Shown in pieces: positions 40,501 to 51,160 of a DNA stretch of 64,000 nucleotides (positions within the stretch are counted from its first letter, which is position 1; the number at the start of each line of letters is the position of its first letter). The translations under genes and the position numbers were made by a program. The DNA lies in the NCBI RefSeq assembly GCF_037975245.1, contig NC_092562.1:22523054-22587053 (forward strand), given 5' to 3'. The DNA is from Apostichopus japonicus. Lineage: Eukaryota > Echinodermata > Holothuroidea > Aspidochirotida > Stichopodidae. The notes under the pieces are model-generated. The model had not been told where the DNA came from. It did no database searches and was given only the letters and a program-made list of their open reading frames with translations.

Positions 40501-41771
40501 TTAACAAAGCAACTGCAGCTTACCAAAATAGGCATTTATGAAAAGTTACAGTTAGTACATTTGAGATACAAATTGTTAAGAAAAACTGAGATAATGCAAA
40601 AAGAGACGTCACAAATTTAGTCGTTAGGAACCGCAAAGAAAAGGGAGAAGAAAGAGCTGAGATATGGAAGATTGCATGAAGAAGAAAATGAGAGTAAATG
40701 CTGACAACCCCACTTTTTGTCAGAATAATTATTCTCTGTGACATGCAAGGAAGTTCAAGAGGGAGAAAAAAAGCAAATGACCTCTTTCGAAAACTAAAAT
40801 CCTCCCCTCACTGAAATAACTAACCGAAATGAGAGCAAGTTTTTGGCCAAAATATGTTTGTTCTTTCATAATATTGTAAAACTATTTGTGTAAAAAAACA
40901 TTGCTATGATTGTGTAGCTCCCTTTGCGATTGTCAGATAGAAATTGGAAAAAAATCGTAAAATATTCATATCTCGTCTATAAAACAGGATGTGATTGTCA
41001 CCTATTGCGGTACAGAAGTTCATATTTGATTTAGTAAACGACACAACCAGTTTGATAAGCTTAGTCAATATAATCCGACCACCCCAAATTGAAGGGAAAT
41101 CAGGGTTGAATTGACTTGAAATCTGCAACTCTGAACTAAGGCAACTCCTGGAAAAGTTTGCTGCGTCTGCCATGTCAGTTAAGCGGTCTCACGAATTTGG
41201 GTGGGGAGAGATGGTGTGAGCATGGGGAAGCTGCCTCAAGAGTCATTATATGTAATATACATCATACAGAAATCCTGCCCAGAGAGTATACTGTTTAGAC
41301 ATAAAACCTTTAGCACAGAGTATTGTACAAGTAATGAACTCATAATTAACTATTAAAATGGCTTCAACTTTTGTGTTCAACTTGAAAACGAGAAGAACAA
41401 AAAGAAAATACAAAAGGAAGCTTCCCTGCCCAAAATGCAAGGTGCATAAAATGATAAATAAATAACCTAGGCGATACGAACTAGTTGTGTCCGCCACACT
41501 GCTGTTTATACCCTGCAGCCTTCGTGCACTCATATTACAAGTCCTTGCGTAATAACTGAATGTGACACAAAAACTACCTTACCGAGTTTTCAATACCCGT
41601 ATTTATCTTCTGCAAAACATATTAATCTGTGGTCAGTAGATTAGTGATAAAGAGCAACTTACCATATTCCCCTTTGACTTTACTAAAAAGTACCAGACCC
41701 AGAAAGAGGGCTCTCAATTGAGCAGGAAAGAACATCTTGACCAACCGTACGTCTTCACGGCCAAGGTTAAT
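22844..41771 (-). CDS. gp130/IL6ST-like class I cytokine receptor (multi-exon, reconstructed)
   Basis: A predicted single-pass receptor of about 945 residues that would signal through JAK/STAT. Exons: 41771-41663 (ATG at 41735; signal peptide [17 protein letters not shown]), 33376-33259 ([14 protein letters not shown]), tentative ~33032-32825 ([12 protein letters not shown]), 32763-32545 ([15 protein letters not shown]), 32456-32280 ([16 protein letters not shown]), 30191-29992 ([14 protein letters not shown]), 29339-29171 ([20 protein letters not shown]), 27776-27694, 26939-26711, 26018-25741 ([17 protein letters not shown]), 24686-24547 (membrane segment [21 protein letters not shown]) and 23812-22844 (322-residue tail). 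Phases agree at every junction except around the tentative exon. Domains: signal peptide, D1, a Cys-rich D2, D3 ending in FSEFE where WSXWS would be, two fibronectin-III domains, TM, then GLPDFTKSL resembling gp130 box 1 (PDPSKS). The tail has four (S/F)PY(V/I)K motifs and a YLPM. I first considered a class II receptor; the D3-D5 layout favours gp130. No ligand can be inferred. Confidence 0.8.
23018..23232 (-). other. Tail segment with four repeated (S/F)PY(V/I)K tyrosine motifs
   Basis: Within the last receptor exon, read on the minus strand, [21 protein letters not shown] and SPYVKSG follow each other at roughly 20-25 residue spacing. Each has the form [DE/G-x]-SPY-[VI]-K. They look like an internally duplicated phosphotyrosine docking site. 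GYLPMT, a YxxM motif that binds PI3K p85 SH2 domains in other receptors, follows near 22915, and DYVPPSP precedes near 23305. Confidence 0.75.
25273..25340 (+). mobile_element. tRNA-derived SINE head, degraded
   Basis: An A-box-like CCCAGTTGGTAGAGCG, an anticodon-arm-like GGCTTTGCAACC and a degenerate B box GTTCCAATCC are in the right order and spacing. The B box lacks the consensus GGTTCGA and the arms do not fold as a clean cloverleaf, so this is a SINE fragment, not a working tRNA gene. It lies in the receptor intron before the TM exon. Confidence 0.6.
25370..25547. repeat. Long (TA)n microsatellite block
   Basis: TA runs with TACATA and GCACATAATT interruptions in the intron between the D5 and TM exons. 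It gives long Ile-Tyr reading frames that are not genes. Confidence 0.95.
25555..25692. repeat. (TAA)n microsatellite
   Basis: About 135 bp of TAA with TCA/TAG interruptions, ending about 50 bp from the donor of the D5 exon of the receptor. Confidence 0.95.
28590..28666. repeat. Foldback hairpin, 32-bp arms
   Basis: The left arm at 28590-28621 and the right arm at 28635-28666 are inverted copies with two mismatches (core GGAATGTTCCATTCAAC paired with GTTGAATGGAACATTCC) around a 13-base GC-rich loop GAGGCGCAGCTGA. It looks like a minimal foldback or MITE remnant in a receptor intron. Confidence 0.9.
30783..32135. mobile_element. Non-autonomous DNA element with CAGGGGCGTATCCAGG inverted ends and TGTATA target duplication
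   Basis: It begins CAGGGGCGTATCCAGG and ends with the exact reverse complement CCTGGATACGCCCCTG. TGTATA flanks both sides (30777-30782 and 32136-32141). The interior is G-run-rich with no transposase reading frame. Part of it (ACTATCTAAGCGTAGC, TTGGCGCGAAGCGT, GGCACTTCCC) also occurs in the element at 49117. The six-base duplication and the ends suggest a hAT-like or related superfamily, but I cannot fix which. It sits in the receptor intron between the D2b and D3 exons. Confidence 0.85.
30905..31797. mobile_element. Inner inverted-repeat unit nested in the 30783 element
   Basis: A second pair of inverted ends lies inside: ATGGGCGGCGATCC at 30920-30933 and GGATCGCCGCCCAT at 31767-31780. Partial complementarity extends outward (CATAT and AAAATGG on each side). 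This may be a younger element inserted in the outer one, or a second set of termini of one composite element. Confidence 0.65.
33107..33153. repeat. 47-bp palindrome with a perfect 30-bp core
   Basis: 33116-33145 is a perfect palindrome (half-site ACTTAAGACTATAGA). After a short mismatch the symmetry resumes with AAGTTAG at 33107 and CTAACTT at 33147. It lies in the intron after the first D1 exon of the receptor. Confidence 0.93.
33487..34262. repeat. G-rich hexamer array (GGGTAT/GGGAAT)n with higher-order period
   Basis: About 775 bp of GGGNAT units on the plus strand. Runs of three G are separated by three bases, repeatedly satisfying a four-tract quadruplex pattern (GGGTATGGGTATGGGTATG). 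A higher-order repeat of about 250-280 bp is visible: GTCTGAGACTGAGAATG at 33732, 34010 and 34261, and ATGGAAATGTGTATGTGTAT at about 33632 and 33898. The ORFs on both strands are repeat artefacts. It lies about 110 bp upstream of the first D1 exon, inside the receptor's first coding intron. Confidence 0.93.
35687..36085 (+). CDS. Unassigned 132-codon ORF in a receptor intron
   Basis: The first ATG in the open frame is at 35687 ([15 protein letters not shown]). The frame stays open for 132 codons in AT-rich DNA, which is longer than most chance ORFs here. The start is hydrophobic enough for a weak signal peptide; the rest is polar and basic with no recognisable domain. It is on the strand opposite the surrounding receptor. 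I saw no splice signals or homologous copy. It could be a relic of a mobile element or chance. Confidence 0.2.
   Translation: MYIVYIVIRYLSSSCTEFDCLNGYTQMALELKIEFEFIVHNRKFGLHTYASGNKWTHSGRIIPKGETSNLINPLETRFGKYWQITQEKYHNRDRVETKKEVNDRVCVRNTRGQRSNESIERSSKSVDHVPTF
37634..37979. mobile_element. hAT-like MITE, 346 bp, 8-bp target duplication
   Basis: The ends are CAAGGGCGTAGGAA and TTCCTACGCCACTG (inverted, with two differences). The flanking ACAAGAAA is repeated exactly at 37626-37633 and 37980-37987. An 8-bp duplication with CA...TG ends is typical of hAT-superfamily elements. The interior has long C and G runs and no coding potential, and CAAATTGCATCT(A/G)AGGCCA occurs twice (near 37779 and 37858). 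Confidence 0.85.
38000..41600. other. Remainder of the receptor's first coding intron, nothing else seen
   Basis: AT-rich sequence with mononucleotide runs (G at 38872, A at 39890, C at 40098). The ORFs of 60-95 codons on both strands lack recognisable domains. Confidence 0.4.
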
Positions 41772-44386
41772 CTGACGAAAAACAAAACAAACACGAACTG
41801 TCAACCTGCAAAAGTGAAAGCTTGAAAACATACTCCTTCAATGCCCGCCCCCTGTTTAATTTTGCTGATAGTTATTTTGTTTTTAGTTTCTTTTTCAGTA
41901 GAAAGTGTTACTGTTTTCAGTACACTTTTTTTTTTAAGGAAATTGATCTTTTAAAAAGTAATACACTTGCCTGCATCATAATAGTGCATTGAGGAGCATC
42001 CTTTTCAAGGTCGCAACAAGGGTTGGTTTAGCGCGTGTAACATTCTTTCAGTGGCCAATGAACTTTTTTTCTTTTTTTTTTCTTTTTTATAGTAGTGAAA
42101 TCAAGATAGCTTTATTTTTTTTTTTTTTTTTTTATTTTTTTTTTACAATACCGTAACACATAATACAAAAGAATCAGCAAAAAGACTTACATGTGGCCAA
42201 TGAACTTGACAGTATATCTGAACATGGTAATTTCCCATATAATATATTAATAAACGATTTATCGTTTTTATTTATTATGTCCAACGCTCGTCTGTAACTC
42301 GACACTTTCAATTTCATTTTTCATACTTTCTCGCCCACGTTATTGGCTTGTTTTTTGTTTGTTGTGGGTTTGACAATTTGAACACGTTCGCAATTTGAGG
42401 AGTAAATGGTTTGCAGATTTGTGCCTCAATTGATATTTAAAAGTCTTGCTGACCATTTAAACAGGAAGTATGAACACTTATCAAAGAAGAAAGTAGCTCT
42501 TTCAATCTTTCATTAGACGAAGTTTGAACTTCTTTTGTTTTGCTTTTTGTGATAGAACAATCAGTCAAAGTGAAAGGAATCCATATCAGTTTACTTTCCG
42601 TTCAGTTTCTGTACAGTTATCTGAACATATATACGATGTAAACCTTCATGGCACGAATTTCAATGTAATATGCCACAGTCTTATGTAAATGATGTTATTC
42701 ACCATGGTTTTCCACAAAATTGTAGGGTCGGGATGGGCGAAGGGGTGATCAGAAACTGTTGTGCTTACACACCGGCTCTGCCACCCTTGTACAACCAAGG
42801 AAGCAATATGTAAAGAAATGACAGAAATATAGAGAAAAGTCATCGGATCTACTGATTTATATCACAACACTGGTCATAATTATAAGACGCTTATTAGATC
42901 TTGTCCAAAGTATATGATAATTGACAGAGTTAATCTCAAGGCGATTCGTACTAACAACGCGTGACGGGTTGACTTTTCGTCGATTCGAGGATAAAAGTAA
43001 ACTGCGCGAGCTAGAAGTATATTTCCGTCTACCAAAGGGGACATATTTGTAAACAAGCGGAAGGGCCGGATATCAACATTTCTGCCTAGAAAAAAAACTG
43101 TTTAATATCAGCGGAAATCCAATACATATTGGGGGCATTATAATTCGGAGTAACATATGGTCATAGCGAAAACATTACCGTCTCATGTTTTGGAAAGTTG
43201 ACTCAGGGAGGAAATTGCAATTTCAACAAAGAATTAAAGTTGGAATGTGTGTTTGAACAAGAAATACCTAAAATTTGTGGGTCCAAAATATTGGCACATC
43301 GTTTCGCATGAGTCGAATCCGACCAATTAAGGTAAATAAAGAAACTTCGGGGAATTGTTACTCAAGTTAACCGCGCTCCTTGTTGAACAAGCCAATGAAC
43401 ATATACTAGGTAATTCATATCCAGTATAAGTCGAACCAACTCACAACTTTTCGTTGATACAACACAACAACTACACTATATAGTACAAATGCACATGTAC
43501 TAAACTACACATGGTAGGTTATATGTATAGTAGCCTAAGCCCTGTCGAAACGTTACTGCGTTTCGCTAATGTCCTCTTCCGTAAACATGGAAGCAAGTAG
43601 TTCTCGCAAGAACCTGATAAAAGAACGAAGGAACTAAGCAAGAAGATTCCAGTAGGGAATATAGTTAAAGGCGAATCTATATCGCGAAGAACTCAGCCCA
43701 ATAGATGACAAGTGTCCGGGCCCACTGGCAATTGTCAGTGAAATCTAACACCGAAATGCTCAAACTTTAACTGCACAAGTAAATACAGGTAGTGCAAAAG
43801 ACTTAACTTTCAGCCAGTGAAGAACAACATGGCTGCTGGCTAGAACTGAATCGCTAACACAGCGATAACATTAATTTTAACAACAATTGTTATTTGGAAA
43901 GAAACACATTATAATATGAAGAGTGGAGAAACAAAAGATGAATGTAGACAGTGTGTTGTTGCGGATTTCTTCATTCTGCTCTGAGTAAAATTCGCGTCTG
44001 TAAAGACGACGTTGTACGAGATGTCAGTTTCGTGATGCTTATACCAGTTTAGCGAAAATTCTTTTTCGTCTTTGGTGACTGTGTTATCGTGAAATCTACG
44101 GTATCGACCAGGTTCACGAATCATACGTTTTGTTCTTATCTATCTGCTTACTATATACAATGTAAAGTATCTCTCGATTCACACCGTGCCTGGAGAAACA
44201 AAGAAAAATGCGGACAATGTATTGTTTAATATTCGAATTACTTTTCCCACACTGAGTAAATGCATGGACACTTAGCCTATACCAGTTGAGCGAAATCTAT
44301 TTGTTGTTTGTGACAGTTGCTTACAATGTTGTGAATTTCGTTCTGATCAGATGAATGAATAATAACTAAATGCGTATTGTTCACAG
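41772..44386. other. Presumed upstream region of the receptor gene, no second gene seen
   Basis: Should hold the receptor's non-coding first exon(s) and promoter, since the signal-peptide exon starts at an acceptor (TTTTTCGTCAG before 41771). T-runs at 42060-42145. No CpG-rich or TATA feature stands out. Confidence 0.4.
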
Positions 44387-46842
44387 TTGTCCAGACAGTC
44401 AACTAATCTGTGGTACAGTATTATATCAAGAAAATCGCAGTTTGAGAAAATAACTAGGCCTAATACAAGAAGCTCAACTAAACCAACTATGGAATCAAAA
44501 CTAAATGCTTTTATTTCCCGCCCCCAGTCATTGAAATCTATTCCAAAACAGTTTGACGATCTGAAAACAAGAATTTGCAGGTGTCCAGAATGCTTTGGCT
44601 CACATCTCCAGGGATGAAAAAGATCTTTGGGACTCTGTTGAATTTTTAGAAAACAGAATTGATGAAGTTTCAGCTCAAGGAGGAAGTAAGTAGTTTAGAA
44701 GATAAGTTGTTAGTTCTTGATAAAAGAATGCAAACCAAGTTTGACGATATGGAGAATAGATCCAGAAGAAATTATCGTTTGTTTCATGGAATCCCAGAAG
44801 GTTTAGAAGGTAAAGATATTCACGGTTGTACTCATTTCATAATGAAGGAGTTTCTTCATAAATTTATGAAGATACCAGACTGTGATATGATTGCAATTGA
44901 AAGGTCACATAGAGTAGGTCGTGGAATCCACCATACGAAAGAGCCAGCATCTTCTCCAAGATCAGTGATTGTCGCCTTCACTCATTTTCCTGATAAAGAA
45001 AGGATCATGTTTCTTGCCCCTAAACTCCTTAAACAAAGAAATTCAGAGACAAGCAAATATTCATCTCTGATGACGTCTCGGCCTCAGTTCGTAAGTCAAG
45101 AAAGGAGCTTCGTTATCAACTAAAGAGCATCAGAGAAAGGAGGAGGTGAAATATGCATATGTTCCATGGACAGTACCAGCTGCTATTGTGATTGTGAGAA
45201 TTAATGGTACCGATGAAAGAATTGTCAAGTTAAATTACTGCATACGAGGTTATTGGAAGCTAGAGTCACAATTTTCGTTTTGAGGTGTTCCGTCTGATTG
45301 TTGACTACCGTATTTCTAAATGGTGACATGTGTGCCTGCCATGTTTTCCTGATTGCCAGTTTTTTTCTACACCAAAACAGAAGTTGTGTTTCGTATTTGT
45401 TTTGATACTGAGAGTATCTGTTCTGTTGCAGGTAGCATAATTTTTTATATCCTTCAGTTCTTCATGCAAAAGATAAGTATTTCTGACATTTGCAAAGGTA
45501 CATTGTTGTGACAAATAAACTTGTTGTATTTCTTAGTAAATGGAATCATTGCAAATGTGCTCCTTCAATTGTAGAGGTCTTCGGGAGAAAGATAAAAGAT
45601 TGGAACTGTCTAATCATTTGCACAACCCTCAAGTTTGATATAATATGTCTCCAGGAGGTTTATTAGACCAGGGACAATGAGTAAATTTATTATTCAGAAT
45701 GGGGAAGTGATATCTACTTCAGTTCTTTTCCTTCCAATTCAAGGGGGTTGTTGTTTTGTTTGACAAAAATCTTGCTTATGAATTGAATTTGTGAATATTG
45801 CATTGGATAGAAAAGGCAATTTATTACCCTTAATATGATAATCTATGGTCATGTTTGAATGGTCATGATGAACCTCATATTTTGGACAACCTTTTTAATC
45901 AGTCAGTAAATTTTGATTGTGATTTCACAATTTTTGGCGATGATTGGAATTTGGTCAAAAAATTTGATTTAGATTGTGATTAAACAATCCGAATGCTCTT
46001 TCTAAACTTATACAACTAAAACATGAGTCTAATCTTGTTGACCTATGGCGAAACTTCAATCCTTTTTTGCATCAATTTACATGAAGAAGGAAAACTCTCA
46101 TGAAACAAGCTAGACTTGATATTTTCTTAGTTTCTGAGAAAACTTGTTAAATTTCATTAATGCTACAAAAAACTTTACCGGGTTATCGTAGAGATCACTC
46201 TTTCATTTTATTACATGTTAATACTTCAATGAGCATAATCCACAAGGGTAACAGTTACTGGAAGTGTAATTACTCTCTCTTGCAGAATAATGATTACATA
46301 TATTTGGTGAATAAGATATTCGATTATTCTATTATTCAATATATCGCTACACCTTACAACTCTGATGCTGTTACTATCCCTATATAAAATCTGCACTTCA
46401 TTATTGATGCAGATTTGTTTTGGGAAACCCTTCTCATTGTTGTAAGAGGTGAAACTATTTCCTTTGGTTCTAGATGGAAGAAAGAGAATGAGAAACGGGA
46501 GAACTTGTTGCTGCGGGAGATATCATTATTGGAAGTAAATGTTAATGAGAGTAACTGTGATCTTCCTTATGAGAAGAAACATGAATTAGAAGTAATTAGG
46601 AATACTACTATGAAAGGTGCCATGATAAGAAGACAGTCTTGCTGTTTGGAATTGGGGAGAAACCCTCACAATTCTTCTTGAATCTTGAGAAGAGGTCTGC
46701 CCTTAATAAATGCATTTCTGTGATAAAGGACGATAGAGGGAATTCGTTAAGGGATCAAGAAGCCATTATGAATGAAACTTTTGAATTTTTCTCAGATTTG
46801 TTCTCTAGTAGTATGACGTTTACCACTGTGTACTTAGCATAA
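44387..46842 (+). mobile_element. L1-like non-LTR retrotransposon, ORF1 plus 5' part of ORF2, degraded
   Basis: 44387-45123 encodes an ORF1-type protein in two frames: an N-terminal part, then a coiled-coil-like LKEEVSSLEDKLLVLDKR followed by MENRSRRNYRLFHGIPEG, IAIERSHRVGRG and PRSVIVAFTHFPDKERIM. This is the RRM-like domain typical of L1 ORF1 proteins. From 45541 a second region starts MESLQMCSFNCRGLREKDKR and has ICLQEVY, the opening of an AP-type endonuclease, then frameshifted remnants to 46380. 46415-46842 (FGSRWKKENEKRENLLLREI, ALNKCISVIKDDRG, ETFEFFSDLFSS) is the linker before the reverse transcriptase. The RT domain is absent. Several stops and frameshifts make it inactive. Confidence 0.87.
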
Positions 46843-49110
46843 ACTACAACTGCAGTTAAAAGAGAAAAGGGGTACAAAATGAGCAAGTACAACGACTGTT
46901 AATGTTCTTGAATCTGAGAGTTTTATTTGTTCTCTTCTCACTCAATAATTCAGCCACGGGGTAGAGGAAACTCTATACAGACAACATGCCAAAGTGAAAC
47001 ATGAAAGAGGTTAGTTTTCCTTATATACAAAACAAAACCACGTACATGTTTATGAAAACGACAAATAATACTGTGTACGAATGAGAAGAAATGGCATGTG
47101 TTATGGATGGAGCACTTTACCATTTGACTCTGGTCAATGGAGGCTGGCTCAAGTTATTGAAATAGATGTAACTTACTTGACATGACCACTGAGTGGAATG
47201 ACTTCTTATAACATTGTCAAGAACATTGTACTATTCCTGAAAATACAGAACGGAATATGTTGAAAAAAAATCAACTTTCTTTTAGTGGGTGGGTTATTCT
47301 TTTAAGCCACTTGCCGATGACTTGAAAGGTATATAATCAGATTATGTCATATGTCAGGGTATAATTATTTACAAGTCATGAAGGGTAGACAACCAAAATA
47401 AGTTTATCAATTTAAAAAGAAGAAAACATATCCACTACTGTTAGAAACCCGCCAAGTAGACACATACCCTGTGGGAACGGCGGTTAGTGCTGGATTGCAC
47501 AATGAAGCAAACTGATTTAGGGAGAGGCTTAACAGCTGGTGTGCTGGATAGCAATACATTTGGTAGATCTTATCCTGCATTTTAGGAAACCTTCAATCTG
47601 TTTTAATTTTCAGAGTAAAATGTAATGATTACAATAACATGTATATACATGGCTTGCGAGATAAATAACTGACCGGTTCTTCAGATAGCAGGCTCTTGGA
47701 CAGAAATGTTTAGATGGGGGGGGGGGGCATTGCACAGGGGACATGTTCTTGGAAGAGTATTCGGGAAGGTATCCTCCCTTGCTTATCAGGAGCCTCAAAG
47801 ATTACTTAAATTTCTTCAGTTATACAAATGGAAACGATTGTGACAAAAAAAATAGATGTTTACTCTTCTTCTTGGAAAATCCACATGAATTCACCATACC
47901 TTTTTTTTCAAACTTAACGTTCAAGTCTAACAGGATATTATACCCTCAAATTGTACACACTAGGGAAATATATCCAATCGAGCGTTCACCAAATCAATCT
48001 CAAGCAAGTTTGCACCAATGCCGGAGAAGAACAGCCTATTCGTTTCACACAAGTGTCCATTTACACCATCATCCCTTATTTTATAGCTTATTTGGTATAA
48101 AAACAATCAAAATACCGGTGAAAAGTTTTCCATAATCTCTAATAGGAAGCTATTACGCTCAGTTGAAGAAAAAAAAACTTGTTTGTAGCCTAAATCGTTT
48201 CGTAATCGATTTTCCAAATAGGGGCACCGAGGTCTGCACGAGATAAGGGAACGGCTCCGATGCCCCTGTCTGGCTTCAGGCCTGTCTGCTGGGCAGCTTT
48301 TCTGACCCCCTGTGTGACACGATTCTTCTTCTTCTTCGATGGTTGGCACCTTCCAAAGGTACACCAGGGAGACTAAACGTGGTGCCAATGACCTTCATCT
48401 AAAAGCTGCAGTTCCCATATGTCCAGGAGCAGTCCAGGTTTCCTCTCTGCTCAATTTCTTTTAGAAAAATGTTTTCATTGCCTCCTTGTCCATGTTGTCA
48501 ACCAGCACATGTAGAGAGAAGTAATGAGTGACAAATACTTTTGCACCGTTAATGAATGCCTTTTACAATTAAATAAGAAATATTGCTCCGACAACATTAT
48601 AAAATGACAAACAAGGTATAACGTCACATCAACAAATTATATAGAATGATCTATTTGACTCAGTATAATTCTATGTAAGTCTGTATCCTATTTCAAAGTT
48701 GCTCTACGTAAAGAAGTGAACAGATTGAATTTTAATATACTTTATTAATTTTTATTTAATGCGTTCTTGTCGTTCTCTGCCTCTCTGTTCTTTGTGCTGC
48801 TGTACGCCAACACGCCCTCATTCCTCTTCGAACTATTTAACATCCCCTATCTTGTCCTCTTCCTGTTTTCATTGGAAGTCCACCCCTGTTAGGTTGTTCT
48901 TGTTCCTATAAAACAAATAACGTAAACCTCATTTAAGGCAATTCTTCAATAATATTCCTTCTGCCTTTTAATACAATGTTACATAGTTTATATATAGCCT
49001 ACATTGACAATAATCTATAGGCTATGTGTAAACTATATAGCAGTAACACTGCCTGTGGTCTGCAAATCAAGTCTGGGATTAAAACAGTAACTAGTAGTAC
49101 AGACATGTTC
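46843..49110. other. Intergenic, possible unclassified repeat at 48200-48390
   Basis: No gene recognised. 48215-48390 is GC-rich relative to the flanks, contains GGTTGGCACCTT and a near-inverse AACGTGGTGCC, and gives a 93-codon minus ORF with Cys/Arg-rich text. It looks like an interspersed repeat. Confidence 0.4.
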
Positions 49111-49116
49111 ATGGCT

Positions 49117-49391
49117 AGGGGCGTAGTGAGGAATTTGCCAAGGGAGGGGCGAAGTCTGTAGGCAAACTATCTAAGCGTAGCTCAACTATTAGTTGGCGCG
49201 AAGCGTAGAAGAAAATGTTGGCCGAAAATGCCTCCCAGATCGCTGGAAATGGCACTTCCCAGGCCTTTTAAGTTGCATCTAAAAAAAATTATTTTGAAAT
49301 TACTAGCGATATCATAAAAAAAATTAAAAAATATGCTCAAGGGGGGTCGCCCTCTTCGACCCCCCCCCGCCCCCTTAGCTACGCGCCTGTA
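49117..49391. mobile_element. Short non-autonomous element related to the 30783 element
   Basis: It starts TAGGGGCGTAGTGAGG and ends CTTAGCTACGCGCCTGT, with imperfect inverted ends and flanks TTCATGGC/TACATGGC that may be an 8-bp target duplication with two changes. The interior shares AACTATCTAAGCGTAGC, TTGGCGCGAAGCGT and GGCACTTCCC with 30970-31075. Confidence 0.65.
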
Positions 49392-49399
49392 CATGGCAC

Positions 49400-50686
49400 A
49401 AACTACGTACCATTATGATTACACTTCCACATTGCACACAGAACGTTCCCATCGCTGTTCAATAGGCAGGCCTAATTAATACATTGGCTCTACTCACGTA
49501 CTTATGTTTGAAGGTACATTTCTGTCGCTGAAGCGGCTTGAAGCTCATAAGGTAACGTAGTGAATTGTTTCATTAAGCCTGACGATGTGCAAATGTATTT
49601 CTTTGCCCAGGTGGCCAGATCCCGGCCCGCAATACTTTTTAACCCGCGAACAATAAATCAGCCCACTGTCCTGTGCTAGTGTGGTAACAAGTCACGGCCA
49701 AAACGCTATATCTGCAAGTTCCTTCTCATTGCGATAGTTAAAGAAGGTTGTATTACATGAACAAGTGGGATGTACGAAAACTACGCCTCATATTTACTTT
49801 TTTTACTTTCCCAACTATCAATGTTACTTAGAGAGAACAAATATAATTCTTTCCTTATCTGCTGCAACAAAACATGACAAAAACTAATGAGTAGCTTAAT
49901 ATTAAATTGTACTTTAGAAAGTGGAAATCCAATGTTAAAGGCTTGCAGTTATAGCCAAGTGGGTAAATAACTCTTGTATGAATAACAAGTTGTCCTTTAG
50001 AAATTCAATAAATCCATAATTGACAGGAATTTCAAAGGATATCATTGTAAATCAATTGTGAATTGACACGTTTCTTCAGAGGAGGTCGTGTTTGATTAAG
50101 CGTCGTAAAATAACTGCATGATTATTATTATTATTATTATTATCATTATTATATATATATAAGTAAAACCAAAAGCACAGATCATATGAAAGGGCAAAAG
50201 AAAGTACAGTACATAAGGAGAACACACGCAATGATGTTATATTCGCCTTATTTGGCAGAGTATATCAAGTAAAACAAGATAAAAAATCTATGTTTGAGAA
50301 AAGGGCACTTTTGTTTCTGTCGAATTAGGTTACGTAACCAGTTATATGTTTGCACTGCATAGACTAAATCCCTGGTATACGAACTTGCTTGCTGATGTTA
50401 CCTTCCTCTCTGCAACCCTCCAAAGGGAGAGGTTGTGGTCTCGCACCACGGGTTACGAGAAGGAGGTATTCTCCTTCCCCACTCTTTCGAGAAATGTCTA
50501 TATGATTACGGGTGCTTACTTGCAAATGGTGTTATATTTTGCAACTTTGGAAGTAACTTATGTTCAAGACTTTCCATTTCATTCCCACAAATATCGGTGA
50601 TTTCATATTTTATGGACCTAAATTAGTCGCGACCCCATTTTGAATACCAGAGGACTAGACAAAGTACCGGTACCTAAGGAGGACCA

Positions 50687-50760
<74 letters not shown>

Positions 50761-51160
50761 GTATACCGTAACCGTATAAACCGTAAAACTAGGTATAATA
50801 ATCTTTTTCAATTTCCTGGTTGCTTTTATGGGCCATTACTTTGCGCTACTTTCCCATATGTTCGGTGCATTCGTGTTCTAAACAATTCGTGACCGAAAAA
50901 GTAAGTAGTTTTACTTTTACTATCGATGATGAACGGTTGTATATTGGGGAATGCCCCTAGATTTTTTCCTTTTCATATACCTTCATGGTTCCCGAAATTC
51001 ACACCGTATTCAGCATTTCAACAGGGTCACAGCCTTAGGTCTGTGATACGAATGATTGGGTCACAAAAGGTAAGTCACAAAAGGACTAAACCGGTCATAA
51101 ATTGGAGTGTTTCTGATGTGCTGACCTTTAATAATTATTATATATCTGCCATACTACTCG
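49400..51160. other. Intergenic, no gene assigned
   Basis: Contains (ATT)n at 50125, TA at 50150 and a (TA)n run listed separately. ORFs at 50346-50626 and 50926-51306 are overlapping or cross a duplication edge and have no recognisable domain. Confidence 0.4.
50691..50758. repeat. (TA)n microsatellite
   Basis: About 68 bp of TA followed by ACCGTATACCGTAACCGTATA, a short imperfect repeat. Confidence 0.95.

Noticed and set aside
22844..41771. Class II cytokine receptor (interferon/IL-10 type) as identity of the receptor
   Set aside because: One exon ([16 protein letters not shown]) first suggested it. The WSXWS-like position, the two extra FNIII domains and the box-1-like PDFTKS fit gp130 better.
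48107..48388. 93-codon minus ORF with Cys and Arg-rich text
   Set aside because: Looks like part of a GC-rich interspersed repeat; no recognised zinc-finger spacing and no splice context.
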